From: Fervidobacterium sp. UBA5837
GTDB lineage: Bacteria > Thermotogota > Thermotogae > Thermotogales > Fervidobacteriaceae
DNA: 64,000 nucleotides
Assembly (NCBI GenBank): GCA_002432805.1
Contig: DJGV01000010.1
Location: 277,034-341,033, forward strand
Reading direction: 5' to 3'
Part shown: piece after piece, positions 25,197 to 33,758 of the stretch
Layout of the letters: every line of letters starts with the position of its first letter
Numbering within the stretch: the first letter of the stretch is position 1
Notes under the pieces: model-generated
What the model was told of the DNA's origin: nothing
The model's input: the letters and a program-made list of their open reading frames with translations, nothing else
Database searches by the model: none
Made by a program: the position numbers and the translations under genes

Positions 25197-25520
25197 ATGG
25201 CACAGAAAATAAAGAAGGGTGACACAGTTGAGATCATTTCCGGTAAAGACAAAGGAAAAAGAGGCGAGGTCATACAAGTAATGCCGAAAGAAGAAAAGAT
25301 AATCGTCAGAGGCGCTAACATAGTGAAAAGACATCAAAGACCAACAGGCCAACTAAAACAGGGCGGTATAATCGAAAAAGAAGCACCACTCTATTGGTCG
25401 AAGGCCATGGTTGTATGCCCAAGCTGCGACAAAACAACGAAAATATCGTTCAGAATACTCGAAGACGGTTCAAAGGTGAGAGTTTGCAAGAAGTGCGGAG
25501 AAATCATAGACAAGAAGTAA
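25197..25520 (+). CDS. rplX: 50S ribosomal protein L24
   Basis: The 107-residue protein has a KOW motif (KKGDTVEIISGKDKGKRGEV) and GGIIEKEAPLYWSKAMVVCP. Its C-terminal part keeps two Cys pairs (CPSCDKTT and CKKCGE), a probable zinc ribbon found in some L24 proteins. It is an assembly initiator of the large subunit. Confidence 0.96.
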   Translation: MAQKIKKGDTVEIISGKDKGKRGEVIQVMPKEEKIIVRGANIVKRHQRPTGQLKQGGIIEKEAPLYWSKAMVVCPSCDKTTKISFRILEDGSKVRVCKKCGEIIDKK

Positions 25521-25533
25521 GGAGGAGTAAAGA

Positions 25534-26088
25534 ATGACTTACGAATTCATTCCACTTAAAGAAAAGTACCAGAAAGAAGTAGTCCCGGCCTTAATGAAAG
25601 AATTTGGATACACGAATGTCCACGAGGTGCCAAAACTCGTGAAAGTAGTTGTTAACATGGGTATTGGAGAAGGTTCCAGAAACAAGGAAACCGCCGAAAT
25701 ACATGCAAAAGAACTCACTGCAATAGCTGGGCAAAAAGCACTCATCACGAAGGCAAAGAAGAGTATATCGAACTTCAAAATAAGAAAAGGCATGACCATA
25801 GGTGCAAAAGTCACATTGAGAGGTCCAAGAATGTACAATTTTGTCTATAAACTCATCAACCTTGTCCTTCCAAAAGTCAGAGACTTCAGGGGACTAAATC
25901 CAAACTCATTTGATGGAAAGGGAAATTACAATTTCGGTTTGACAGAACAACTTGTCTTTCCAGAAATATCGCCTGACCAGACGAAGAGGATTCAGGGTAT
26001 GGATATAGTTATAGTCACAACAGCAAAAAGAGACGAAGAATCAAGAAGACTCTTGGAACTTCTTGGTTTCCCATTCAAAAAGCAGTAA
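25534..26088 (+). CDS. rplE: 50S ribosomal protein L5
   Basis: The 184-residue protein has the L5 pattern VPKLVKVVVNMGIGEGS, TKAKKSISNFKIRKGM, GAKVTLRG and NYNFGLTEQLVFPEI. It binds 5S rRNA in the central protuberance. GGAGGAG precedes the start; rpsN follows 19 bases after the stop. Confidence 0.97.
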   Translation: MTYEFIPLKEKYQKEVVPALMKEFGYTNVHEVPKLVKVVVNMGIGEGSRNKETAEIHAKELTAIAGQKALITKAKKSISNFKIRKGMTIGAKVTLRGPRMYNFVYKLINLVLPKVRDFRGLNPNSFDGKGNYNFGLTEQLVFPEISPDQTKRIQGMDIVIVTTAKRDEESRRLLELLGFPFKKQ

Positions 26089-26107
26089 TTGAGGAGGGAA
26101 AGATTAA

Positions 26108-26293
26108 ATGGCGAGAAAAGGATTAGTTGAAAGATGGAAGAGACCAAAAAGATATAAGGTAAGAGAATATACCAGATGTAGTATATGTGGAAGAACTCAT
26201 TCCGTGTATCAAGAATTCGGAATATGCAGAGTCTGCTTTAGAAAACTTGCTAACGAGGGAAAACTCCCGGGCGTTAGGAAGGCAAGCTGGTAA
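26108..26293 (+). CDS. rpsN: 30S ribosomal protein S14, zinc-binding type
   Basis: The 61-residue protein is the short S14 type Z, with CSICGRTH and CRVC forming a four-cysteine zinc site and the standard ending LPGVRKASW. S14 is a late-assembly head protein. Presence of only this type at the spc locus suits a zinc-replete anaerobic lifestyle, though that is inference. Confidence 0.97.
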   Translation: MARKGLVERWKRPKRYKVREYTRCSICGRTHSVYQEFGICRVCFRKLANEGKLPGVRKASW

Positions 26294-26309
26294 TGTGGAG
26301 GTGTTGACC

Positions 26310-26714
26310 GTGTGGAGCGACCCAATAGCTGACATGCTTACAAGAATAAGAAATGCGAACTTAGTTTTTAAAGATCAACTGGATGTACCTGCTTCAAACT
26401 TGAAAAAGTCGATAGCTGATATCCTTTCAAAGGAAGGTTTCATCAAAGGATACACGTACATCGAAGATGGGAAACAGGGCATACTCAGAATACAGATGAA
26501 GTACAAAGGTTCAAGAAGAAACAAAGAGAGAGTCATTCACGGAATCGTCCGCGTTTCAAAATCGGGCAGAAGGATATACGTTGGGCAAAACAGCATTCCT
26601 AGAGTCAAGAATGGACTAGGCATAGCCATTTTATCTACATCAAAAGGCGTGATCACCGACAAAGAAGCAACAGAACTTGGAGTCGGTGGAGAAGTCATTG
26701 CCTACGTCTGGTAA
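26310..26714 (+). CDS. rpsH: 30S ribosomal protein S8
   Basis: I choose GTG 26310, eight bases behind GGAGG, giving 134 residues that start MWSDPIADMLTRIRNAN as expected; the open frame reaching back into rpsN is not coding. ISTSKGV-type ending is present as AILSTSKGVITDKEA. S8 is a primary 16S binder. In enterobacteria S8 controls the spc operon, but no target helix was verified here. Confidence 0.95.
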   Translation: MWSDPIADMLTRIRNANLVFKDQLDVPASNLKKSIADILSKEGFIKGYTYIEDGKQGILRIQMKYKGSRRNKERVIHGIVRVSKSGRRIYVGQNSIPRVKNGLGIAILSTSKGVITDKEATELGVGGEVIAYVW

Positions 26715-26728
26715 GGGAGGTGTAGTCC

Positions 26729-27283
26729 ATGTCACGTATAGCAAAAAAGCCTGTTGTTTTGCCAGCAAACGTTGAAATCTCAATCACCGATTCTGAGATA
26801 AAGGTAAAAGGTCCAAAAGGTGAGTTGAAGATTACACCACATCCCTACGTCAAGATAGACGTACAAGGTAACGAAGTGTGGTTCAGCGCAAATTTAGAAA
26901 CGGCAAAGAGAAAAGCAGAAGAAAGAAAGTACAGAGCAATGGTTGGCACATACTGGAGACTTGTCAGAAACATGGTTGTAGGTGTAACCGAAGAATTCAA
27001 GAAAGAACTCGAAATCGTTGGAGTCGGATACAGGGCACAGATGCAAGGGAACAAGCTCGTCATGACGTTGGGATATGCGCACCTTGTTGAAATGGAAGTC
27101 CCAGCTGACCTCAAAGTAGAAGTCCCAGCACCAAATAGGATCATAGTCAGCGGTATCGACAAACAAAAAGTAGGACAATACGCAGCAGACATAAAGAAGT
27201 GGAGAGAACCAAATGCATACAGTGGTAAAGGCATAAGATATGCAAACGAAGTCCTCAAGCTTAAAGAAGGAAAGAAAGCATAA
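26729..27283 (+). CDS. rplF: 50S ribosomal protein L6
   Basis: The 184-residue protein has the two-domain L6 pattern: SRIAKKPVVLPANVEI at the start, VKGPKGEL, and the conserved C-terminal PNAYSGKGIRYANE. L6 lies near the factor-binding site. GGGAGGTG precedes the ATG and rplR follows after 13 bases. Confidence 0.97.
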   Translation: MSRIAKKPVVLPANVEISITDSEIKVKGPKGELKITPHPYVKIDVQGNEVWFSANLETAKRKAEERKYRAMVGTYWRLVRNMVVGVTEEFKKELEIVGVGYRAQMQGNKLVMTLGYAHLVEMEVPADLKVEVPAPNRIIVSGIDKQKVGQYAADIKKWREPNAYSGKGIRYANEVLKLKEGKKA

Positions 27284-27296
27284 GGGGGTATAAGAC

Positions 27297-27668
27297 GTGA
27301 TTAAGAGAGAAGACCGCAAAAGACTAAGATTGATGAGACATAAAAGATTGAGAAAAAGAATATCCGGAACGCCTGAAAGACCAAGATTGTCGGTTTACAG
27401 GAGCGAGAAGCACATATACGCTCAGATCATCGACGATACAAAAGGCGTAACACTCGTAGCTGTTTCCACAGTCGAGGAAGAATTGAGGAACAAACTCAAT
27501 CAGAAGACTTGGAACGTACAAGCTGCAAAAGAAGTAGGTAAAATCATAGCAGAAAGGGCCACGGCAAAGGGAATCAAAGAAATAGTCTTCGATCGTGGCG
27601 GATACAAATACCATGGAAGAATCAAAGCCCTTGCAGATTCAGCGAGGGAATCAGGCTTGAAATTCTAA
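27297..27668 (+). CDS. rplR: 50S ribosomal protein L18
   Basis: The 123-residue protein starts at GTG 27297 behind GGGGGT. L18 signatures are RLSVYRSEKHIYAQIIDD and the closing FDRGGYKYHGRIKALADSARE. It binds 5S rRNA together with L5. Confidence 0.96.
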   Translation: MIKREDRKRLRLMRHKRLRKRISGTPERPRLSVYRSEKHIYAQIIDDTKGVTLVAVSTVEEELRNKLNQKTWNVQAAKEVGKIIAERATAKGIKEIVFDRGGYKYHGRIKALADSARESGLKF

Positions 27669-27692
27669 GGTAAAGGCTAGGAGGTGCTCAAA

Positions 27693-28223
27693 GTGTCAGA
27701 AATAGCCGAAAAGGTAAAACAGGCTGGAGAAACATTTGAAGAAAGAATAATCGAAATTAGAAGAACAACGAAAGTTACCAAAGGCGGAAAGAACCTTTCA
27801 TTCAGAGTCTTAGCAGTTGTTGGAAATAGGAATGGAAAAATCGGCATAGGATTGGGTAAAGCACGGGAAGTGCCAGATGCAATTAGGAAGGCGCTTGTCA
27901 GCGCAAGAAAAAGCATTGTAGATGTACCAGTAGTAAAAGGTACAATTCCCCACGAAGTAGTTGGAAGACAAGATGCAGCAAAGATACTCATGAAACCTGC
28001 AGCCCCTGGTACTGGTATCATCGCAAACGGTACAGTACGTGCAATACTGGAACTTGCAGGGGTTCAAAACGTGCTAACAAAAGCAATGGGAGCAACGAAT
28101 CCAGTTGTACTTGCCCAAGCAACAGTCGATGGTATAAAGAACATGTACTCCATAGAGAGAATCGCCTCTCTTAGAGACATAACCCCGGCGCAAGTCGTTC
28201 GCGGTGTCAAAAAGGAGGGCTAA
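27693..28223 (+). CDS. rpsE: 30S ribosomal protein S5
   Basis: GTG 27693 (MSEIAEKVKQ) lies six bases behind GGAGGTG and is preferred over GTG 27684, which sits inside the ribosome site. The 176-residue protein has the S5 double-stranded RNA-binding motif (GGKNLSFRVLAVVGNRNGKIGIGLGKA in abbreviated form GNRNGKIGIGLGKA) and PAAPGTGIIANGTVRA. It helps set decoding accuracy. Confidence 0.96.
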   Translation: MSEIAEKVKQAGETFEERIIEIRRTTKVTKGGKNLSFRVLAVVGNRNGKIGIGLGKAREVPDAIRKALVSARKSIVDVPVVKGTIPHEVVGRQDAAKILMKPAAPGTGIIANGTVRAILELAGVQNVLTKAMGATNPVVLAQATVDGIKNMYSIERIASLRDITPAQVVRGVKKEG

Positions 28224-28226
28224 CAT

Positions 28227-28418
28227 ATGAAAATGCTTAAGATAACTCTTGTCAGAAGTACGATCGGCTACAAGTACGACCAAAAAGATACGGTGAGAAG
28301 ACTGGGATTGAAAAAGATGCACCAGACCGTAGTCAAAGAAGACAATCCACAGGTCAGAGGCATGATAGAAAAGGTAAAACACCTTCTCACAGTAGAAGAA
28401 GTAGAAGTAGAGGAATAA
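28227..28418 (+). CDS. rpmD: 50S ribosomal protein L30
   Basis: The 63-residue protein has the L30 pattern KITLVRSTIGYKYDQKDTVRRLGLKKM and NPQVRGMIEKVKHL. It starts four bases after rpsE with AAGGAGGG overlapping the end of that gene. An acidic tail (EEVEVEE) ends it. Confidence 0.95.
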   Translation: MKMLKITLVRSTIGYKYDQKDTVRRLGLKKMHQTVVKEDNPQVRGMIEKVKHLLTVEEVEVEE

Positions 28419-28432
28419 GGAGGGGAAATGCG

Positions 28433-28879
28433 ATGATTACCATAGACAGTCTAAGACCTACTCCAGGTTCAAATAAGAAATACAAGAGATTAGGTAGAGG
28501 TCAAGGCTCCGGAAAGGGAGAAACATCCGGAAAGGGATTCAAAGGTCAGAAGTCTAGAGGAACGGGTAAGGTCCATCTTTGGATGGAAGGTGGTCAGACC
28601 CCTCTCCATAGAAGACTACCAAAATTTGGGTTCAAAAACTTCACGAAGAAAGTATATGCCATAGTCAACCTTGAAACGCTTGATAAGGTATTTGACAGCA
28701 ACGACGAAGTCACTCCAGAAATACTCTTAGAAAAAGGTATTATCAGCAAAGTGTACGATGGTGTCAAGGTATTGGCAAGAGGAGAAATCACAAAGCCACT
28801 TGTAGTCAAAGCTCAAAAGTTCAGTAAAACAGCAAAGGAGAAGATAGAAAAAATTGGTGGCAAGGCCGAGGTGAGCTGA
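28433..28879 (+). CDS. rplO: 50S ribosomal protein L15
   Basis: The 148-residue protein has the L15 Gly/Lys-rich N-terminal extension (GRGQGSGKGETSGKGFKGQ) and the VHLWMEGGQTPLHRRLPKFGF segment. It is a late-assembly protein of the large subunit. secY starts two bases after its stop. Confidence 0.97.
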   Translation: MITIDSLRPTPGSNKKYKRLGRGQGSGKGETSGKGFKGQKSRGTGKVHLWMEGGQTPLHRRLPKFGFKNFTKKVYAIVNLETLDKVFDSNDEVTPEILLEKGIISKVYDGVKVLARGEITKPLVVKAQKFSKTAKEKIEKIGGKAEVS

Positions 28880-28881
28880 TA

Positions 28882-30168
28882 ATGTGGAAAGCGCTCCAGA
28901 ACGCAATAAAAATTCCAGAGGTTAGGGATAGGATCATCTTTACTTTCTTGATGTTACTTGTTTTCAGACTTGGTATATACATTCCAGTTCCTGGGGTAAA
29001 TATCAAGGTATGGGGAGAAGCACTTGCTAACCAAGGTGGCGGGCTCACCAGCGGCGTGCTTAGCTTCTACGACGTCTTCACAGGTGGAGCGTTTAGTAGA
29101 TTTTCGGTCTTCTCGATGAGTGTTACTCCATACATCAATGCGTCTATCATATTGCAACTTCTTGCTTCAGTTGTACCTTCTTTGAAAAAGATGCTCCAAG
29201 AGGGCGAAGAAGGCAGAAAGAAATATCAAAGATACACAAAGTATTTGACGATAGGACTTGCAGCACTACAGTCATTCGTAGTTTCCTTTGGATTGTCACA
29301 GTCTTATCAGGGAGTCATAGCAATCAATGCATGGCTATTTTCAATTGTTTCAACAATTACGTTGGTTGCAGGTACGATGTTCCTATTGTGGATTGGTGAT
29401 AGGATCACAGAAAGAGGTATCGGAAATGGTATCAGTATAATGATATTTGCAGGTATAGTCTCCAGATACCCATCATACTTGAGATACGCCGTTTTAGGGA
29501 ACCTCAACATACTCCAATGGATATTCGTAGCTGCAGTTGGAATGTTCATGGTCGTCTCAATAATTTACGTTCAACAAGCTGAGAGAAGAATAAAGGTAGA
29601 ATATGCAACGAGAATGGTTGGAAGAAGAGTGTACGGTGGCACGAGCACATACTTACCAATCAAAGTCAACCACTCCGGTGTTATCCCTATAATCTTCGCA
29701 TGGGCGATCATCAGTATACCTGAAGCGATAGCTCAGATAACGCAGGCTCAGTGGGCAGTCAAAGCATTCAACACGAGCAGTCCGTGGATGATAATTCTGT
29801 ATGCCGTTATGATCTTCTTCTTCACTTACTTCTACAGTGTTGTCGTTATAGATCCAAAAGACATGGCAGACAACATAAAGAGATACGGTGGATTCATACC
29901 TGGCATCAGAGCAGGTAAACCGACGGAAGATTACATAACTTTCGTTGTAAACAGAGTAACGTTCCTTGGAGCCATATTCCTCGTAGGTATATCGCTGCTT
30001 CCATACTTGATTCAAGGTGTTACAGGTGCAAATCTTGGTATCGGTGGTACAAGTGCACTTATCGCCGTTGGCGTTGCACTCGATGTGGCACAGCAATTGG
30101 AAGCGCACCTCATAATGAGAAACTACGAAGGATTCGTCAAAAAGGGTAAGTTAGCTGGAAGAAGATAA
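28882..30168 (+). CDS. secY: Protein translocase subunit SecY
   Basis: The 428-residue protein has ten predicted membrane helices and the SecY signatures: RLGIYIPVPGV in the first helix region, the plug region after it, VTPYINASIILQLL, and the cytoplasmic loops that contact SecA and the ribosome (RRIKVEYATRMVGRR). It is the channel of the general secretory pathway. Its place after rplO is the classic spc arrangement. A 64-base spacer precedes adk. Confidence 0.97.
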   Translation: MWKALQNAIKIPEVRDRIIFTFLMLLVFRLGIYIPVPGVNIKVWGEALANQGGGLTSGVLSFYDVFTGGAFSRFSVFSMSVTPYINASIILQLLASVVPSLKKMLQEGEEGRKKYQRYTKYLTIGLAALQSFVVSFGLSQSYQGVIAINAWLFSIVSTITLVAGTMFLLWIGDRITERGIGNGISIMIFAGIVSRYPSYLRYAVLGNLNILQWIFVAAVGMFMVVSIIYVQQAERRIKVEYATRMVGRRVYGGTSTYLPIKVNHSGVIPIIFAWAIISIPEAIAQITQAQWAVKAFNTSSPWMIILYAVMIFFFTYFYSVVVIDPKDMADNIKRYGGFIPGIRAGKPTEDYITFVVNRVTFLGAIFLVGISLLPYLIQGVTGANLGIGGTSALIAVGVALDVAQQLEAHLIMRNYEGFVKKGKLAGRR

Positions 30169-30232
30169 TATCAAACAACTGCCATATAAAGCATCGTAAG
30201 AAAAGCGCAGAGGATTAAAAGAAGGTGACAAC

Positions 30233-30889
30233 ATGAACCTCATATTCTTAGGACCTCCGGGTGCAGGAAAAGGCACGTACGCAAAACGAGTGATAGAAAA
30301 ATACAACATTCCACACATATCAACAGGTGACATATTCAGAGAGGCCATAGCAAACAAAACTGAACTTGGCAAGCAAGTAGAGAGCATAGTCAAATCGGGT
30401 AACTTAGTCCCAGACGAACTTACGAACGCACTTGTTGAAGAGAGACTCCAGAAACAAGATTGCAAGAATGGATTTATACTTGATGGATACCCACGCACAC
30501 TCAACCAAGCGCAAGCACTCGATGCGATGCTTCAAAAGATGCATCGAACACTCGATGGGGCCATCTACTTTGAAGTAGACGAAGAGACCGTCGTAAACAG
30601 AATCTCAACGAGACGCACCTGCTCAGATTGCGGAAAAGTATACAACATCATCACACTACCACCAAAAGTAGAAGGCGTATGTGACGATTGCGGAGGCAAA
30701 CTCATTCAACGAGATGACGACAAAGAAGAGATCGTAAGAAGCAGGTACGAAGTGTACATAAAGAACACATCTCCGTTAATCGAATATTATAGAAATCAAA
30801 ACAAACTTTTTACCTTAGACGGTACAAAAGGTGTAGAAGAAGTCATGAAATTGTTGTTTAATATATTGGGTGGCATAGAGAAAAAATGA
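30233..30889 (+). CDS. adk: Adenylate kinase
   Basis: The 218-residue protein has the P-loop GPPGAGKGTYAK, the AMP-binding region HISTGDIFREAI and DGYPRTLNQAQAL. The LID domain contains CSDCGKVY and CDDCGG, a four-cysteine zinc site. It interconverts ATP, AMP and ADP in the cytoplasm. Its stop overlaps map (ATGA at 30886-30889). Confidence 0.98.
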   Translation: MNLIFLGPPGAGKGTYAKRVIEKYNIPHISTGDIFREAIANKTELGKQVESIVKSGNLVPDELTNALVEERLQKQDCKNGFILDGYPRTLNQAQALDAMLQKMHRTLDGAIYFEVDEETVVNRISTRRTCSDCGKVYNIITLPPKVEGVCDDCGGKLIQRDDDKEEIVRSRYEVYIKNTSPLIEYYRNQNKLFTLDGTKGVEEVMKLLFNILGGIEKK

Positions 30890-31650
30890 TAAGGTTGAAG
30901 ACAAAAGAAGAATTAGAAAAAATGAAAATTGCAGGGCACGTTGTCGCAATGATACTCCAAGAAGCGAAAGAGTGCATGAAAATTGGAGCAAATGCTCTTG
31001 ATGTGGAATTATTAGCAGAAAAGATACTGAACGAAAATGGATGCAAGCCTGCATTCAAAGGATACGGTGGATACCCATACATAACGAACATTTCGGTCAA
31101 CGAAGAAGTCATACATGGTTTTCCGCTCAAGAAAAAGGTCTTTAAAAACGGTGACATCGTTTCAATAGATGTTGGTGCCATTTATCAAGGTTACTACGGC
31201 GATGGAGCTTACACATACATAGTTGGAGAAACAGACGAAATTGGTAGAAAGCTCGTAGCAACCACACAAGAAGCCTTGATGCAAGCTATCAAGATAATAA
31301 AACCAGGCATAAAACTTGGAGACATATCGCACGCAGTGCAGCAGTACGTTGAAAAGCGAGGATTCGGAGTAGTCAGGGAATTTGTAGGTCACGGAGTAGG
31401 AAGAGAATTACACGAAGACCCACAAGTACCAAACTACGGCAGACCTGGTACAGGTGTTACACTAAGAAAGGGAATGACAATTGCAATAGAACCCATGGTT
31501 ACTGAAGGCGGCTGGCACGTAGAAATACTGGAAGACGGTTGGACAGTTGTAACCGAAGATAGAAAAAGGGCCGCACACTTTGAACACAGCGTTGCGGTCA
31601 CAGAATACGGCTATGAAATACTGACGGTACTCGATGAGCAACGTGTGTAG
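30886..31650 (+). CDS. map: Methionine aminopeptidase type I
   Basis: The 254-residue protein has the type Ia layout with the five metal ligands visible in context: DVGAIYQGYYGDGAYT (two Asp), GHGVGRELHEDPQVPNYG (His), AIEPMVTEG (Glu) and AAHFEHSVAVTE (Glu). It removes initiator methionine from nascent chains. It is coupled to adk and sits just before infA, matching the usual adk-map-infA order. Confidence 0.98.
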   Translation: MIRLKTKEELEKMKIAGHVVAMILQEAKECMKIGANALDVELLAEKILNENGCKPAFKGYGGYPYITNISVNEEVIHGFPLKKKVFKNGDIVSIDVGAIYQGYYGDGAYTYIVGETDEIGRKLVATTQEALMQAIKIIKPGIKLGDISHAVQQYVEKRGFGVVREFVGHGVGRELHEDPQVPNYGRPGTGVTLRKGMTIAIEPMVTEGGWHVEILEDGWTVVTEDRKRAAHFEHSVAVTEYGYEILTVLDEQRV

Positions 31651-31670
31651 GATTCGCGAGGGTCTGCGAG

Positions 31671-31940
31671 GTGATTTTTCTGAAAAACAAGGAAGACATC
31701 ATAAGAATGGAAGGAAACATACTTGAAGCACTGCCTAACGCCACATTTAGAGTTCAATTAGACAACGGTTACAAAGTCTTAGCCCATGTATCTGGAAAGA
31801 TGCGCAAGAACTTCATTAGACTTGTACCTGGCGACAGGGTGGTTGTAGAACTCACGATATACGACCTATCGAGAGGCAGGATAGTTTACAGAAAGAAACT
31901 CGATGCAAAGGGCGAAGAAGAACCATACGAAGAAGAATAA
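31671..31940 (+). CDS. infA: Translation initiation factor IF-1
   Basis: The S1-fold protein contains EDIIRMEGNILEALPNATFRV, GKMRKNFIRLVPGDRVVVEL and SRGRIVYR, diagnostic of IF-1. The start is uncertain. GTG 31671 (behind GAGGG) gives 89 residues, while CTG 31680, positioned behind GAGGTG, gives 86 and fits the family's N-terminus better. The C-terminus has an acidic extension (KGEEEPYEEE) beyond the usual 72 residues. It blocks the A site during initiation. Confidence 0.94.
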   Translation: MIFLKNKEDIIRMEGNILEALPNATFRVQLDNGYKVLAHVSGKMRKNFIRLVPGDRVVVELTIYDLSRGRIVYRKKLDAKGEEEPYEEE

Positions 31941-31989
31941 GCAAAGCTCATAAAACGCAGAGGGAAAAATCTCGAAAGGAGAGGTTAAA

Positions 31990-32106
31990 ATGAAAGTAAA
32001 AGCATCAGTTGGAAAGAGATGCGAATACTGTAAAATTATCAAAAGAAGAGGCAAAGTTTACGTTGTTTGCAAAGCAAACCCAAAACACAATCAGAGGCAA
32101 GGCTAA
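31990..32106 (+). CDS. rpmJ: 50S ribosomal protein L36
   Basis: A 38-codon gene encodes MKVKASVGKRCEYCKIIKRR and ends NPKHNQRQG. The zinc ligands C-x2-C, C and H are all present, so it is the zinc-bound form. AAAGGAGAGG precedes the ATG. It lies between infA and rpsM, as in most bacteria. Confidence 0.97.
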   Translation: MKVKASVGKRCEYCKIIKRRGKVYVVCKANPKHNQRQG

Positions 32107-32166
32107 TGAAATCCAAGCGTCAAAAGAGCGAAAAATGCAAAAGTCCATTATTAAGGAGGGAGATTG

Positions 32167-32538
32167 ATGGCTCGTATTGTTGGTGTTGAAATACCAAGCA
32201 ACAAAAAAGTCAACATATCATTGCGATACCTATACGGTATTGGTCCAACGCGTGCAATGGAAATATGCCAAAATACAGGGGTCGATCCTGACAAAAGGGT
32301 AAAAGACCTTTCAGAAGACGAGATAAGCAAGATGGCCACTTACATTCAACAGAACTACAGAGTTGAAGGTGAGTTAAGAACAGACGTCATGAGAAATATA
32401 AAGAGACTAACAGATATAGGGTGTTACCGCGGCTTAAGGCACAAACTTGGCCTTCCAGTCAGAGGCCAGAGAACAAGGTCCAACTCAAGGACTCGAAAAG
32501 GTCCAAGACCAAGTAGAATTAAGAAAAAGAGTAAGTAA
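32167..32538 (+). CDS. rpsM: 30S ribosomal protein S13
   Basis: ATG 32167 (behind AAGGAGGG) starts MARIVGVEIPSNKKV; a TTG one codon earlier is ignored. The 123-residue protein has YGIGPTRAMEIC and the C-terminal YRGLRHKLGLPVRGQRT, diagnostic of S13, which bridges to the 50S subunit and touches the P-site tRNA. Confidence 0.97.
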   Translation: MARIVGVEIPSNKKVNISLRYLYGIGPTRAMEICQNTGVDPDKRVKDLSEDEISKMATYIQQNYRVEGELRTDVMRNIKRLTDIGCYRGLRHKLGLPVRGQRTRSNSRTRKGPRPSRIKKKSK

Positions 32539-32644
32539 GAACCGGAACAAGGAAACAAAGTGAGACGAAGTGAGACAAAGTGACTGAACAGTTCGTGGTG
32601 CAGATGTTGAGTATTAAAGAGAGCACTTGAAGGAGGGAAAGTGA

Positions 32645-33040
32645 ATGGCGGTAGCAAAGGGTCGACAAAAGGCAAAACAGAAGAAAAGAGTAGCAGTTGA
32701 CCACGGTGTAGTACACATCAAATCTACGTACAATAACACAATAATTTGCTTAACAGATCCAAATGGCCACGTACTCAGCTGGGGCAGTGGTGGAACGGCA
32801 GGATTTGAAGGCACAAGAAAAGGAACACCATACGCATCTCAACTTGCGGCGGATAAGATCGCAAAGGATGCAGTTAAAATCGGTATCAAGAGGGTAGATG
32901 TCGTAGTCAGAGGACCTGGAGCAGGTAGAGAAACTGCAATAAGAACTCTTCAAGCAGCAGGTATCGAAGTTGACAACATCAAAGACGCTACGCCAATTCC
33001 ATTTAATGGCTGTAGGCCTCCGAAACGCAGAAGAGTCTAA
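32645..33040 (+). CDS. rpsK: 30S ribosomal protein S11
   Basis: The 131-residue protein has the S11 pattern GVVHIKSTYNNTIICLTDPNG, RKGTPYASQLAADK and the ending TPIPFNGCRPPKRRRV. S11 helps form the platform and the mRNA exit site. A 106-base spacer separates it from rpsM. Confidence 0.97.
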   Translation: MAVAKGRQKAKQKKRVAVDHGVVHIKSTYNNTIICLTDPNGHVLSWGSGGTAGFEGTRKGTPYASQLAADKIAKDAVKIGIKRVDVVVRGPGAGRETAIRTLQAAGIEVDNIKDATPIPFNGCRPPKRRRV

Positions 33041-33123
33041 TCGTGAATCGATTAAGAACGTTCCAAAGTAGCTCAAAGCATTTAAATTTTTCAGTGTTTA
33101 ACGTAAGATAAGGAGGGAAAACG

Positions 33124-33753
33124 ATGGCGCGTAATACAGGACCTTTGTGCAAGCAATGTAGAAGAGAAGGCATGAAACTTTACCTTAAAGGTGAAAGATG
33201 TTATGGTGAGAAGTGCCCGTTTGACAAGAGACCATTCGCACCTGGCCAACATGGTCATGAGAAGAAGAAGCTCACTCAGTACGGACTACAACTGAGAGCC
33301 AAACAGACGATGAGGAAATTGTACGGTGTGCTTGAAAAGCAATTCAGAATTTACTACGAAAGAGCAGCGAAACAAGCGGGAGATACCCGTGAAAACTTGG
33401 TTCATCAAGTCGAAAGAAGACTCGACAATGTTGTTTACAGACTAGGCTTTGCGATCAACAGAAGAGTTGCAAGACAACTTGTACTCCATGGCCATATCCT
33501 TGTCAACGGCAAGAAAGTTGACATACCATCATACCAAGTTAGAGCAGGCGAGACCATATCGATCAAAGAATCGAGTAGGGGCATCGAACCCATAAAGCAA
33601 GCGATCGAGCTCAACAAAGGCAGGGCTATTTCTCCTTGGTTTGAAGTAGATTTTGAACAATACAAAGGAGTGTATGTGAGAGACCCGCAACTTGAAGAAA
33701 TCGGAGACCTACCGGTGAATGTGCAAGCCATTGTTGAATTCTACTCGAGGTGA
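33124..33753 (+). CDS. rpsD: 30S ribosomal protein S4
   Basis: The 209-residue protein has an N-terminal zinc site (CKQCRREG and CYGEKCPF), the KRPFAPGQHG segment, and an S4 RNA-binding domain (RLDNVVYRLGFA, ARQLVLHGHILVNGKKV). It starts 30S assembly. Its TGA lies inside the ribosome site of rpoA. Confidence 0.97.
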   Translation: MARNTGPLCKQCRREGMKLYLKGERCYGEKCPFDKRPFAPGQHGHEKKKLTQYGLQLRAKQTMRKLYGVLEKQFRIYYERAAKQAGDTRENLVHQVERRLDNVVYRLGFAINRRVARQLVLHGHILVNGKKVDIPSYQVRAGETISIKESSRGIEPIKQAIELNKGRAISPWFEVDFEQYKGVYVRDPQLEEIGDLPVNVQAIVEFYSR

Positions 33754-33758
33754 TCTTA

